Below, piece after piece: positions 1 through 4,610 of a stretch of 5,817 nt of DNA. The stretch comes from Anaerolineales bacterium. Its GTDB lineage: Bacteria > Chloroflexota > Anaerolineae > Promineifilales > Promineifilaceae. The translations under genes were made by a program, and so were the position numbers. The stretch covers positions 1 to 5,817 of the forward strand of contig JAGQGA010000374.1 of the NCBI GenBank assembly GCA_020432595.1, read 5' to 3'. The stretch's first letter is position 1. Each line of letters opens with the position of its first letter. Under the pieces are notes generated by a model. It saw only the letters and a list, made by a program, of their open reading frames with translations. It was not told the origin of the DNA and ran no database searches.

Positions 1-89
1 CTGCTCCCAAACAGGCAAAGACGCGGGTGGCGCGGGTGGAAAAATGTGTACCGCAAATTCTGGCTGGTAAGGGGTTGAATGATGGGTAA
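1..89 (+). CDS. C-terminal end of a gene cut by the window edge; possibly YdeI/OmdA family
   Basis: Reading from base 3, 28 codons are open and end in TAA at 87-89. The peptide ends in AARVEK-type basic/amphipathic sequence: TRVARVEKCVPQILAGKGLND, then a final Gly. The pattern of a KTR..R.EK helix followed by an AGKG tail resembles the C-terminus of YdeI/OmpD-associated (bacteriocin-protection) proteins; this is recalled family resemblance, not a search result. The two other + frames also stop nearby (taa at 68-70, tga at 76-78), so the coding call rests on composition and on the short, tidy gap of 7 bases to the stop of the convergent MFS gene. No start is visible. It could be non-coding. 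Confidence 0.4.
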   Translation, partial: APKQAKTRVARVEKCVPQILAGKGLNDG

Positions 90-96
90 GGAGGTA

Positions 97-1338
97 CTAC
101 ACGCTTGGCTGTTCGTGGATGATTTGGCTTTGGCGCAGGGGTTTGTTGGCGAGGGCATAAACGGCCGTTAACAAATACAGTCCACCCCCCAGCAAATAAA
201 TCGTCCGAATTGGCATACTGTCCGCCAGCCAGGCAAACAGCAGCCCCGCCAGCATATACACCACCCAGCGCCCCATCTCCCGCAGCGCATATACCCGCCC
301 CAACAACTCATCATCCGCCACCGTTTGCAGCAGCGTATCCTGCACCACATCCCGCACTGCCGACGGCGGCCCAAACAAAAACGCCAGCACCACCGCCACC
401 CAAGTAACCGGGCTAAGGGCGAACAAAAGCGTCAGCACCCCGCTTGCCAGCGCGTTGCCGCCAATAATCAGCCCCGGATACCGCTCCAGCCGTTTGGCCG
501 CCACGCTGGCAACCACTGCCCCCACCATCATCCCGGCAAAATACAGTGCCGACATCGTGCCCCAGGCATCGGCACCGGCTCGCAGTGCCTTTTCTGCAAA
601 CACCAGCATCAGTGCCGATGTCCAAATACCGTGTGGCACATGTTCCAGCAGCTCCATCACCACCAGCGGCCGCACCACCGGGTTGTCCTTCAGATAAACA
701 TACCCTTCCCGCACCGACTGACGCAGCGGCAACCGAGATTTTTGCGCCTGTTTTTCTGCCTCGCTGCGTGGTTTGATGTGCATCAGCGCCGTTAAAGTAG
801 CGGAAACCAAAAAGGTGAGCAGGTTAAACAGAACAAAAGTGCCAAACGCAATCCGCAGCGTGAGCAGGCCGCCGAGCATGTAGCCTACTGCCATTGTGCC
901 TTGTGCCGTGCCCACCAACACGCTGTTGGCGCGAACCAGGTTGAACCGCTCAACCAGCGAGGGGACGATGGCAATACGAGCGGGCTGGTAAAAAGTGGAA
1001 GCGGCGGTGATGCCTGCCACCACCAGATAGATGCCCCATAAATTGACGCTGCCCTGCTGCACAAAGAGCAGCAGCAGCCCCACCAGCCCGGCGCGAACTA
1101 AATCCATGACGATAAGCACACGCTGGCGTGGATAATGGTCAACCATGGCTCCGGCAATGGGGCCAAGCAGAAAGCGGGGGAGGGATTGGGCGATGAGGAC
1201 GCCGGTTGTTTGCAGGGCGGAACCGGTTTGCTGAAAAACATGCACCATCACGCCTACGCTGTACAGGACATCTCCCATGCCAGAGATGATTTGAGCCAGC
1301 CAAAGCAAGCGAAAATTACGGTTTTGCCAAAGAATCAT
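97..1338 (-). CDS. MFS exporter (EntS/MFS_3-like)
   Basis: A major facilitator superfamily transporter of 413 residues from ATG at 1336-1338 (428 from an upstream TTG at 1381-1383). It should sit in the cytoplasmic membrane with about 12 helices and export a small molecule by proton antiport. What shows this: after the N-terminal NRNFRLLWLAQ segment come alternating hydrophobic stretches across the whole length, and the loop between helices 2 and 3 carries GAMVDHYPRQR, a good match to MFS motif A (GxxxD..GRR). A charged central loop (KPRSEAEKQAQKSR) separates the two six-helix halves. The NRNFR..W start and motif A placement fit the MFS_3 group, which includes the enterobactin exporter EntS and many drug exporters; substrate cannot be told. 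Start choice: an in-frame TAA lies two codons before the TTG, and neither candidate has a Shine-Dalgarno. The ATG places the family's usual N-terminus a few residues before NRNFR, so it is preferred. It lies downstream of the toxin gene on the same strand, with a gap of about 100 bases and no clear promoter. Confidence 0.9.
   Translation of the reverse strand: MILWQNRNFRLLWLAQIISGMGDVLYSVGVMVHVFQQTGSALQTTGVLIAQSLPRFLLGPIAGAMVDHYPRQRVLIVMDLVRAGLVGLLLLFVQQGSVNLWGIYLVVAGITAASTFYQPARIAIVPSLVERFNLVRANSVLVGTAQGTMAVGYMLGGLLTLRIAFGTFVLFNLLTFLVSATLTALMHIKPRSEAEKQAQKSRLPLRQSVREGYVYLKDNPVVRPLVVMELLEHVPHGIWTSALMLVFAEKALRAGADAWGTMSALYFAGMMVGAVVASVAAKRLERYPGLIIGGNALASGVLTLLFALSPVTWVAVVLAFLFGPPSAVRDVVQDTLLQTVADDELLGRVYALREMGRWVVYMLAGLLFAWLADSMPIRTIYLLGGGLYLLTAVYALANKPLRQSQIIHEQPSV
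160..169. repeat. AACGGCCGTT copy 1
   Basis: Exact 10-bp palindrome near the 3' end of the MFS gene. On the coding strand it is read as TTA ACG GCC GTT (Leu-Thr-Ala-Val), in the last transmembrane helix. Confidence 0.85.
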
Positions 1339-1435
1339 TGGTTTTTTGTAGTGGTCAAGAAAATGTTGCGTAGAGTTCCACAAAGAGGTTTAGGAAATTT
1401 GCGGTCTTGCAGTTCAAATGAAGCGGAGCAGCATA

Positions 1436-1771
1436 TCATATGTACTCGATATGATCACGCATTTCCTCTGGAGACAGTAGCTCATAGATCAACTGAAGTG
1501 AATTGAGCAGTTGCCCAATGGAACGATTATTTTTTGGCGCATAAACGATTCCAGCATGGTTGCTGCTTTGTGAAGCTAAAATCAAAAAATCTCGATCCTG
1601 CGTGAAAATAGCGCGATCTTCTTGTCGGGCAAAATCGAGTTGCTCCAGATCCGTCGCACCTAGCAAGTTGCTTTCTTGCGTAGTCGAGACGTTGACACCT
1701 TGCTTACGCAGGCCACGTGCAATCGCAAGGTTGACATTTTCATCCAGATGAAAGCGAATTTTATTGGTCAA
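1436..1771 (-). CDS. DUF5615 PIN-like toxin
   Basis: A 111-residue protein of the DUF5615 PIN-like family, the usual toxin partner of DUF433 proteins. The family fold is a PIN-domain nuclease, so RNA cleavage is the expected activity; no target is known from sequence. Seen here: FHLDENV near the N-terminus with D10 and E11, ARGLRKQGVNV as the first helix, the TDLEQLDFA segment with D41 and D46, FTQDRDF with D59 and D61, then the HAGIVYAP strand. These acidic residues are the likely metal site. The length is typical, so the gene seems intact. The start is TTG at 1769-1771, which puts the first residue just before the conserved LDEN strand; no ATG is available nearby. The start lies inside the end of the antitoxin gene (11-bp overlap, TTGACCAATAA), with no separate Shine-Dalgarno, so translation is probably coupled to the antitoxin. 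Confidence 0.85.
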   Translation of the reverse strand: MTNKIRFHLDENVNLAIARGLRKQGVNVSTTQESNLLGATDLEQLDFARQEDRAIFTQDRDFLILASQSSNHAGIVYAPKNNRSIGQLLNSLQLIYELLSPEEMRDHIEYI

Positions 1772-2090
1772 GGTCAGCGAGTTTGGTTTGCAGTTTGGAG
1801 GGGGTTTGTTGCTTTAGTGCATCAACGATCTTTTGTTCTTCGGCCTCACGCCGATCAATTTCCGAGCGATGGTCGTAATAATATGCCAGAGCAGCATGGA
1901 TTTGAGCGGGCGTGAGATTATGTTCAGCCGCGATTTTTTCGATAGAAAAATGAAGCTCTAAATACCAGGAGGCAATATCAGCAACGGTAATACGACGGCC
2001 GTTTATGCGTGGCTTCCCGCTGCGAATGTTGGGCGTAGCGACAATATATTGTTTGTGGGTAGAGATAATCGTTGAAGCTGGTGCATTCAT
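1761..2090 (-). CDS. DUF433 antitoxin-like protein
   Basis: A 109-residue DUF433 protein, the small DNA-binding partner found next to DUF5615 toxins and thought to act as a VapB-like antitoxin and autorepressor. Visible family pattern: GKPRINGRRITVADIA (about residues 25-40), then SIEKIAAEHNLTPAQIHAALAYYYDH (about 49-74), which reads as a winged or simple helix-turn-helix, followed by a charged coiled tail (EIDRREAEEQKIVDALKQQ) that probably contacts the toxin. The start is ATG at 2088-2090. The frame stays open for another 63 codons upstream, but that stretch overlaps the protease gene and its composition (Ser/Cys-rich) is that of a shadow. No Shine-Dalgarno precedes the ATG; a TATAAT box ends 6 bases before it, which suggests a leaderless message. 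Confidence 0.87.
   Translation of the reverse strand: MNAPASTIISTHKQYIVATPNIRSGKPRINGRRITVADIASWYLELHFSIEKIAAEHNLTPAQIHAALAYYYDHRSEIDRREAEEQKIVDALKQQTPSKLQTKLADLDQ
1994..2003. repeat. Near copy of AACGGCCGTT (9 of 10)
   Basis: On the coding strand this is AACGGCCGTC inside the DUF433 gene, read as AAC GGC CGT (Asn-Gly-Arg) in the conserved INGRRIT motif. The phase differs from the six exact copies, and here the protein family itself explains the sequence. Confidence 0.5.
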
Positions 2091-2096
2091 AAAGGC

Positions 2097-2126
2097 ATTA
2101 TATAACGAACGGTAAGGCTTACACAA
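2097..2126 (-). promoter_or_regulatory. Promoter of the DUF433/DUF5615 pair, probably leaderless
   Basis: On the - strand, TATAAT (2097-2102) is a perfect -10 box. TTGTGT (2121-2126) is a weak -35 at 18-bp spacing. The usual start of transcription would fall on or next to the A of the antitoxin ATG at 2090. The -35 lies within the last codons of the protease gene. The -10 is convincing, the -35 is not. Confidence 0.55.
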
Positions 2127-2931
2127 CCATGTTTTTGCTGCCTTCGGGGGGCTTGCTGTTGCTGTACACCACGTTGACCCCGCGAATACGGCTGATGACA
2201 GCTTCGAGGGCGGCGATGAGGAGCATGAAGAGGATGTTGATGCCGATTGCCATAGACAGGCCGGTGCCGAGATAGCCAAAGACGGTAGCGGCAGGGCCGG
2301 CTAATCCGGCCATGATTTCATCGTCAAGCCCAATGAGAAAGAGAACGGCCGTTAAGACCACCATAATCAGCAAAAAAGCAGGCCAGGCGCGGCGGTCGGA
2401 GGGGCTGGGGAGCATGGCGTTGCTGATGGCAAAAAGAAGGTAGAGCCAGACCAAAATATCGTTGGTGGCGAAGATGTCGGTTAAGGCTAGGGTCAGGTTG
2501 TCTATGCTGCCGGTTTGCACGGCGGCGGCAAGATTGGTGACACCAAAAACGCGAAAACCGATGAGCAGAATAACGGCCGTTCCTGCAATCAGCGGCGCAC
2601 CCCCAATCAAACTTTCCCGAATTGGCCCCAGCGTTTTGCCCTTGTAATATTCCACATACCCAAGCTGGACGCTGCCATCTGGCTTAAGGCGGGGGATGAG
2701 CGACATGGAGCCGGTGCGAACCCCCAGTACCGTTGCCATCAGCCAATGGCTGACCTCGTGCAGCAGCACGCCGGGGAAAAGGATAATGGCATAGAGGGCA
2801 ACGGCCCACTGCGGCCGGCCGGTAATCAGCAAACTTAGCCCATGCAAATGGGCATGAATCCAGCGCTGCATGATAATCAACACCAGCAAAGCAACCGCGA
2901 CCCAGATAAAAGGCATGAAACTTTCGCTCAT
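2119..2931 (-). CDS. Membrane zinc metalloprotease, M50-like
   Basis: A polytopic membrane protein of 270 residues from ATG at 2929-2931 (285 from a TTG at 2974-2976). Counted from the TTG, HEVSH at residues 73-77 gives the HExxH zinc motif inside a hydrophobic helix (FPGVLLHEVSHWLMATVLG), as in intramembrane site-2-type proteases (M50). Further helices are near residues 22-38, 55-72, 125-143, 172-190, 199-216 and 225-262. The segment SNAMLPSPSD (185-194) sits where the family's third zinc ligand is expected, so D194 is the candidate ligand; this is inferred. A soluble segment (about 85-122) follows the zinc helix. There is no PDZ domain and the substrate is unknown. The TTG start lies inside an inverted repeat, so the ATG is preferred; an ATG five codons further in (2916) is also possible. 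Gap to the antitoxin gene is 28 bases with no terminator seen. Confidence 0.75.
   Translation of the reverse strand: MSESFMPFIWVAVALLVLIIMQRWIHAHLHGLSLLITGRPQWAVALYAIILFPGVLLHEVSHWLMATVLGVRTGSMSLIPRLKPDGSVQLGYVEYYKGKTLGPIRESLIGGAPLIAGTAVILLIGFRVFGVTNLAAAVQTGSIDNLTLALTDIFATNDILVWLYLLFAISNAMLPSPSDRRAWPAFLLIMVVLTAVLFLIGLDDEIMAGLAGPAATVFGYLGTGLSMAIGINILFMLLIAALEAVISRIRGVNVVYSNSKPPEGSKNMVV
2344..2353. repeat. AACGGCCGTT copy 2
   Basis: Exact palindrome within the protease gene, read as TTA ACG GCC GTT (Leu-Thr-Ala-Val) at about residues 208-211, in a membrane helix. Confidence 0.85.
2572..2581. repeat. AACGGCCGTT copy 3
   Basis: Exact palindrome within the protease gene, read as GGA ACG GCC GTT (Gly-Thr-Ala-Val) at about residues 132-135, just inside another membrane helix. 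Confidence 0.85.
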
Positions 2932-2941
2932 ATCGTAGAGA

Positions 2942-2990
2942 TTGGCGATTAGAGATTGGCTTATGCTAATTGCCAACCCCTAATCGCCAA
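2942..2990. repeat. Nested intergenic inverted repeat
   Basis: TTGGCGATTAG (2942-2952) is matched perfectly by CTAATCGCCAA (2980-2990). Inside it TTGGC (2956-2960) pairs with GCCAA (2972-2976). The element sits just 5' of the protease start and shares the unit GATTAGAGATTGG (2947-2959) with the repeat at 4561-4610. It has no T-run, so it does not look like an ordinary terminator. Confidence 0.7.
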
Positions 2991-3043
2991 GAAATGATTC
3001 TTTGCAGATTCTACAACCCTATCTTGCCGTATGTTGGAAAAAA

Positions 3044-3071
3044 TTGCAAAGTGGCGGCATCTTGTTAATAT
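3044..3071 (+). promoter_or_regulatory. Weak candidate promoter of the aldolase gene
   Basis: TTGCAA (3044-3049) and TAATAT (3066-3071) are spaced 16 bp apart; each matches 4 of 6 consensus bases. It would give a leader of about 55 bases. Nothing better was found in the divergent region 2991-3119, and no clear promoter for the protease was seen on the other strand. Confidence 0.25.
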
Positions 3072-3094
3072 CGCCAGGTTGTGGTGCATTACGA

Positions 3095-3110
3095 ATGAAT
3101 GAAAATTCAT
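3095..3110 (+). promoter_or_regulatory. Small GAAA-loop hairpin in the aldolase leader
   Basis: ATGAAT (3095-3100) and ATTCAT (3105-3110) form a six-pair stem closed by GAAA, a GNRA-type tetraloop, ten bases before the Shine-Dalgarno. The stem is AT-rich and weak. An ATG within it (3099) is in frame with the gene but lacks a ribosome binding site. Confidence 0.3.
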
Positions 3111-3119
3111 AATTTATAT

Positions 3120-3124
3120 AGGAG
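3120..3124 (+). promoter_or_regulatory. Ribosome binding site deciding the aldolase start
   Basis: AGGAG is 7 bases before ATG at 3132-3134. This favours 3132 over the in-frame ATG at 3099, which has no such site upstream. Confidence 0.8.
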
Positions 3125-3131
3125 TGATGTG

Positions 3132-3785
3132 ATGAGTAAGTCTGAAGGTGTGATTAAGTTTCGCATGGATTTTGTTGAGGCGGCGGCGTTAACGGCCGTT
3201 CAATTGACCGAAATTAACGCCTGGCGCAAGGTGTTGGTTATCATGGGGATGATCGGCCAAACGCCGGAGCGATATGATAACTATGGTTTTGGCAACATTA
3301 GCCGCCGTTTGTTGGCCGACGAACTGCCGGGTTATGACCACCCCTTTGTCATTAGCGGCACGCAGACCGGCGGCGTGGCGGATTTAGCGCCAGAACATTA
3401 TGCGACGGTGCTGTGGTGTCGGCCGGCCGAAAACCACGTCAGCGCCCAAGGCCCCATGCGCCCCTCGTCAGAATCCATGACCCACGGGGTCGTGTACGAA
3501 ATGGACAGCCGCATCAACTGGGTCTTCCACGCCCACGACCCCTATATTTGGCAGCAGCGCGTGGCGCTTGATTTACCCACTACCGCCGATGGCGTTCCCT
3601 ACGGTTCTCCGGAAATGTCGGCTGAAGTCGGCCGTTTGTTCCGCGAGACCGAGGTGGCGCAGCGGGGTATTTTTGCCATGGGCGGGCATGTTGACGGCAT
3701 CGTGACCTTTGGCGCAACGGCTGAGGAGGCAGGCAGTGTGCTGTTGCACCATTTAGCATCGGCGATTCGGCTAAGTTATTCATGA
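3132..3785 (+). CDS. Class II aldolase/adducin family protein
   Basis: A 217-residue cytoplasmic protein of the zinc-dependent class II aldolase family (fuculose/ribulose-phosphate aldolases and epimerases, and adducin head domains). Family motifs in order: GNIS at 54-57 and SGT at 75-77, for phosphate binding; SSES at 112-115 with E114 as the likely catalytic acid/base; HAH at 133-135, giving two zinc histidines; and GGHVDG at 184-189 with H186 as the third. All key residues are present, so an active enzyme is likely. The length is normal for the family. It differs from FucA/AraD in details such as the insert around PGYDHPF, and no sugar kinase, isomerase or transporter adjoins it, so the substrate cannot be named. 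The gene stands alone, is divergent from the protease gene and ends before a strong hairpin. The ATG at 3132 has AGGAG 7 bases upstream; a GTG is directly before it. Confidence 0.88.
   Translation: MSKSEGVIKFRMDFVEAAALTAVQLTEINAWRKVLVIMGMIGQTPERYDNYGFGNISRRLLADELPGYDHPFVISGTQTGGVADLAPEHYATVLWCRPAENHVSAQGPMRPSSESMTHGVVYEMDSRINWVFHAHDPYIWQQRVALDLPTTADGVPYGSPEMSAEVGRLFRETEVAQRGIFAMGGHVDGIVTFGATAEEAGSVLLHHLASAIRLSYS
3191..3200. repeat. AACGGCCGTT copy 4
   Basis: Exact palindrome near the start of the aldolase gene, read as TTA ACG GCC GTT (Leu-Thr-Ala-Val, residues 20-23). Unlike the other five, this gene runs on the + strand. A degenerate copy, GTCGGCCGTT, lies at 3627-3636 in the same gene. 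Confidence 0.85.
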
Positions 3786-3800
3786 CTGTCTGTAAGACCC

Positions 3801-3823
3801 GCCCGCCCGTAAACGGAGCGGGC
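3801..3823 (+). repeat. GC-rich hairpin downstream of the aldolase gene
   Basis: GCCCGC (3801-3806) pairs with GCGGGC (3818-3823); inside, CCGT (3807-3810) pairs with ACGG (3813-3816), leaving one bulged A. It begins 15 bases after the aldolase stop and leads directly into the larger branched element, with which it may form one repeat unit. Confidence 0.6.
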
Positions 3824-3826
3824 TAG

Positions 3827-3881
3827 AAAAACAACGCTAGCTAAAGCCAGCTTTAGCCCGGTTTACCGGGCGTTGTTTTTT
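3827..3881 (+). terminator. Branched terminator-like element
   Basis: Eleven-bp outer arms (AAAAACAACGC at 3827-3837, GCGTTGTTTTT at 3870-3880) enclose two small hairpins: GCTAAAG/CTTTAGC (3840-3846, 3851-3857) and CCCGG/CCGGG (3857-3861, 3866-3870). The outer 3' arm ends in a run of six T, so it can end transcription of the aldolase gene. The two inner hairpins are more than a terminator needs, and the element may be a dispersed repeat. The opposite strand also has a T-run, so it may work both ways. Confidence 0.65.
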
Positions 3882-3965
3882 GGACCGGCCATTCATGGCT
3901 GGACGATTTCAGCCAAACTGAGAATTGCTGTTTGGGGTTGGAAGCGGTTGATCTTGTGTGTTGAC

Positions 3966-3990
3966 TATGATACCATGACGCAGTGCGTCA
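3966..3990 (+). promoter_or_regulatory. Possible promoter and operator of the GNAT gene
   Basis: TGACGCAGTGCGTCA (3976-3990) is a perfect inverted repeat with 7-bp arms around one G. TATGAT (3966-3971) is a 5-of-6 match to a -10 box, and its start point would fall inside the palindrome, as expected for a repressor site. No good -35 was found. Confidence 0.35.
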
Positions 3991-4013
3991 ATGGGCGGGA
4001 TAAGACCCGTTGA
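3988..4013 (+). promoter_or_regulatory. Leader hairpin of the GNAT gene
   Basis: TCAATGGG (3988-3995) can pair with CCCGTTGA (4006-4013) over 8 positions with one G-U pair, closing a 10-base loop. It shares bases 3988-3990 with the palindrome at 3976-3990, so as RNA the two folds exclude each other. Confidence 0.35.
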
Positions 4014-4025
4014 CCGGATATTGTT

Positions 4026-4550
4026 ATGGTGAAGTTAAACGAGTTTATTTCTAAACAGGGTAGGCGAATTGGTGTACGGCAAATCAGGGCGGATGAACCC
4101 CATTTGCTGCTGGATTTGTTTGCCCACATGAGTTCTGAAAGCCGCTATCAGCGTTTTTTGCAGACCGTTGACCACCTCAGCACACAGCGTTTGTGGGATG
4201 AAGCAACTCACATTGCCCAACAGAGCGAGGCTGGAGATGTGTGTTTGGGTGGGTTTGTGGTTGATAAAGGGGGGCAGGAAACGCTGATAGGGGCGGCACG
4301 CTATGTGCATGTAGATGACGACAGCGTGGAAATTGCCCTTTCGATTCGGGATGATTATCAAAATCAGGGGATTGGCACTGGGTTGTTGGCCTTGCTCATT
4401 GCGGAAGCGCGAGTGCGTGGAGTGCGCCAGGTGGTGGCGACGGTGCAGAATGACAATGAGCGAATGCTGCATTTGCTCCATAGGCTGGATATGCCGGTTA
4501 CACGAACGGTTGATGGAGCCAGTTCTTTTTTTGCGATAGATTTGACGTAG
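4026..4550 (+). CDS. GNAT family N-acetyltransferase
   Basis: A 174-residue single-domain acetyltransferase that would transfer acetyl from acetyl-CoA to an amine. The acetyl-CoA motif A is clear: ALSIRDDYQNQGIGTGLLALL, with the Q112-x-x-G115-x-G117 pyrophosphate loop, followed by a helix and the strand RQVVATVQNDNERMLHLLHRLDM (motif B-like, N142/N144). The N-terminal part has the pattern R..R.DEP.LLDLFAHMSSESRYQRF. This is like the GNAT domain of Pat-type protein lysine acetyltransferases, but here it stands alone without the acyl-CoA synthetase-like domains or a cAMP domain. The target is unknown. The start is ATG at 4026, with only a weak GGA 8 bases upstream; a GTG follows directly. The leader contains a palindrome and a hairpin described separately. 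It converges on the lipoprotein gene. Confidence 0.85.
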   Translation: MVKLNEFISKQGRRIGVRQIRADEPHLLLDLFAHMSSESRYQRFLQTVDHLSTQRLWDEATHIAQQSEAGDVCLGGFVVDKGGQETLIGAARYVHVDDDSVEIALSIRDDYQNQGIGTGLLALLIAEARVRGVRQVVATVQNDNERMLHLLHRLDMPVTRTVDGASSFFAIDLT

Positions 4551-4560
4551 AAATTAGCAA

Positions 4561-4610
4561 GAGACTGGAGATTGGAGATTGACCATCTTCAATCTCCAAT
4601 CTCTAATCTC
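4561..4610. repeat. Long inverted repeat between convergent genes
   Basis: Two 22-bp arms (4561-4582 and 4589-4610) match at 20 of 22 positions around a 6-base loop. They are built from GAGATTGG/GAGATTA units. It begins 10 bases after the GNAT stop and touches the lipoprotein stop (TAG, 4610-4612). It may act as a two-way transcription barrier, but there is no T-run on either side. Confidence 0.75.

Noticed and set aside
325..795. 156-codon open frame on the + strand across the MFS gene
   Set aside because: His/Arg/Pro/Gln-rich translation with no domain pattern; it is antisense to a clear transporter.
1434..1439. TATGAT on the - strand as a -10 box for the MFS gene
   Set aside because: It overlaps the toxin stop and has no -35 at 16-18 bp; read-through from the toxin gene is equally likely.
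2091..2279. N-terminal extension of the DUF433 protein by 63 residues
   Set aside because: The extension overlaps the 3' end of the protease gene in another frame and is Ser/Cys-rich; the DUF433 family starts near the ATG at 2090, directly after a -10 box.
4035..4481. 148-codon open frame on the - strand opposite the GNAT gene
   Set aside because: No recognisable motif; the + strand frame carries intact acetyl-CoA binding motifs.
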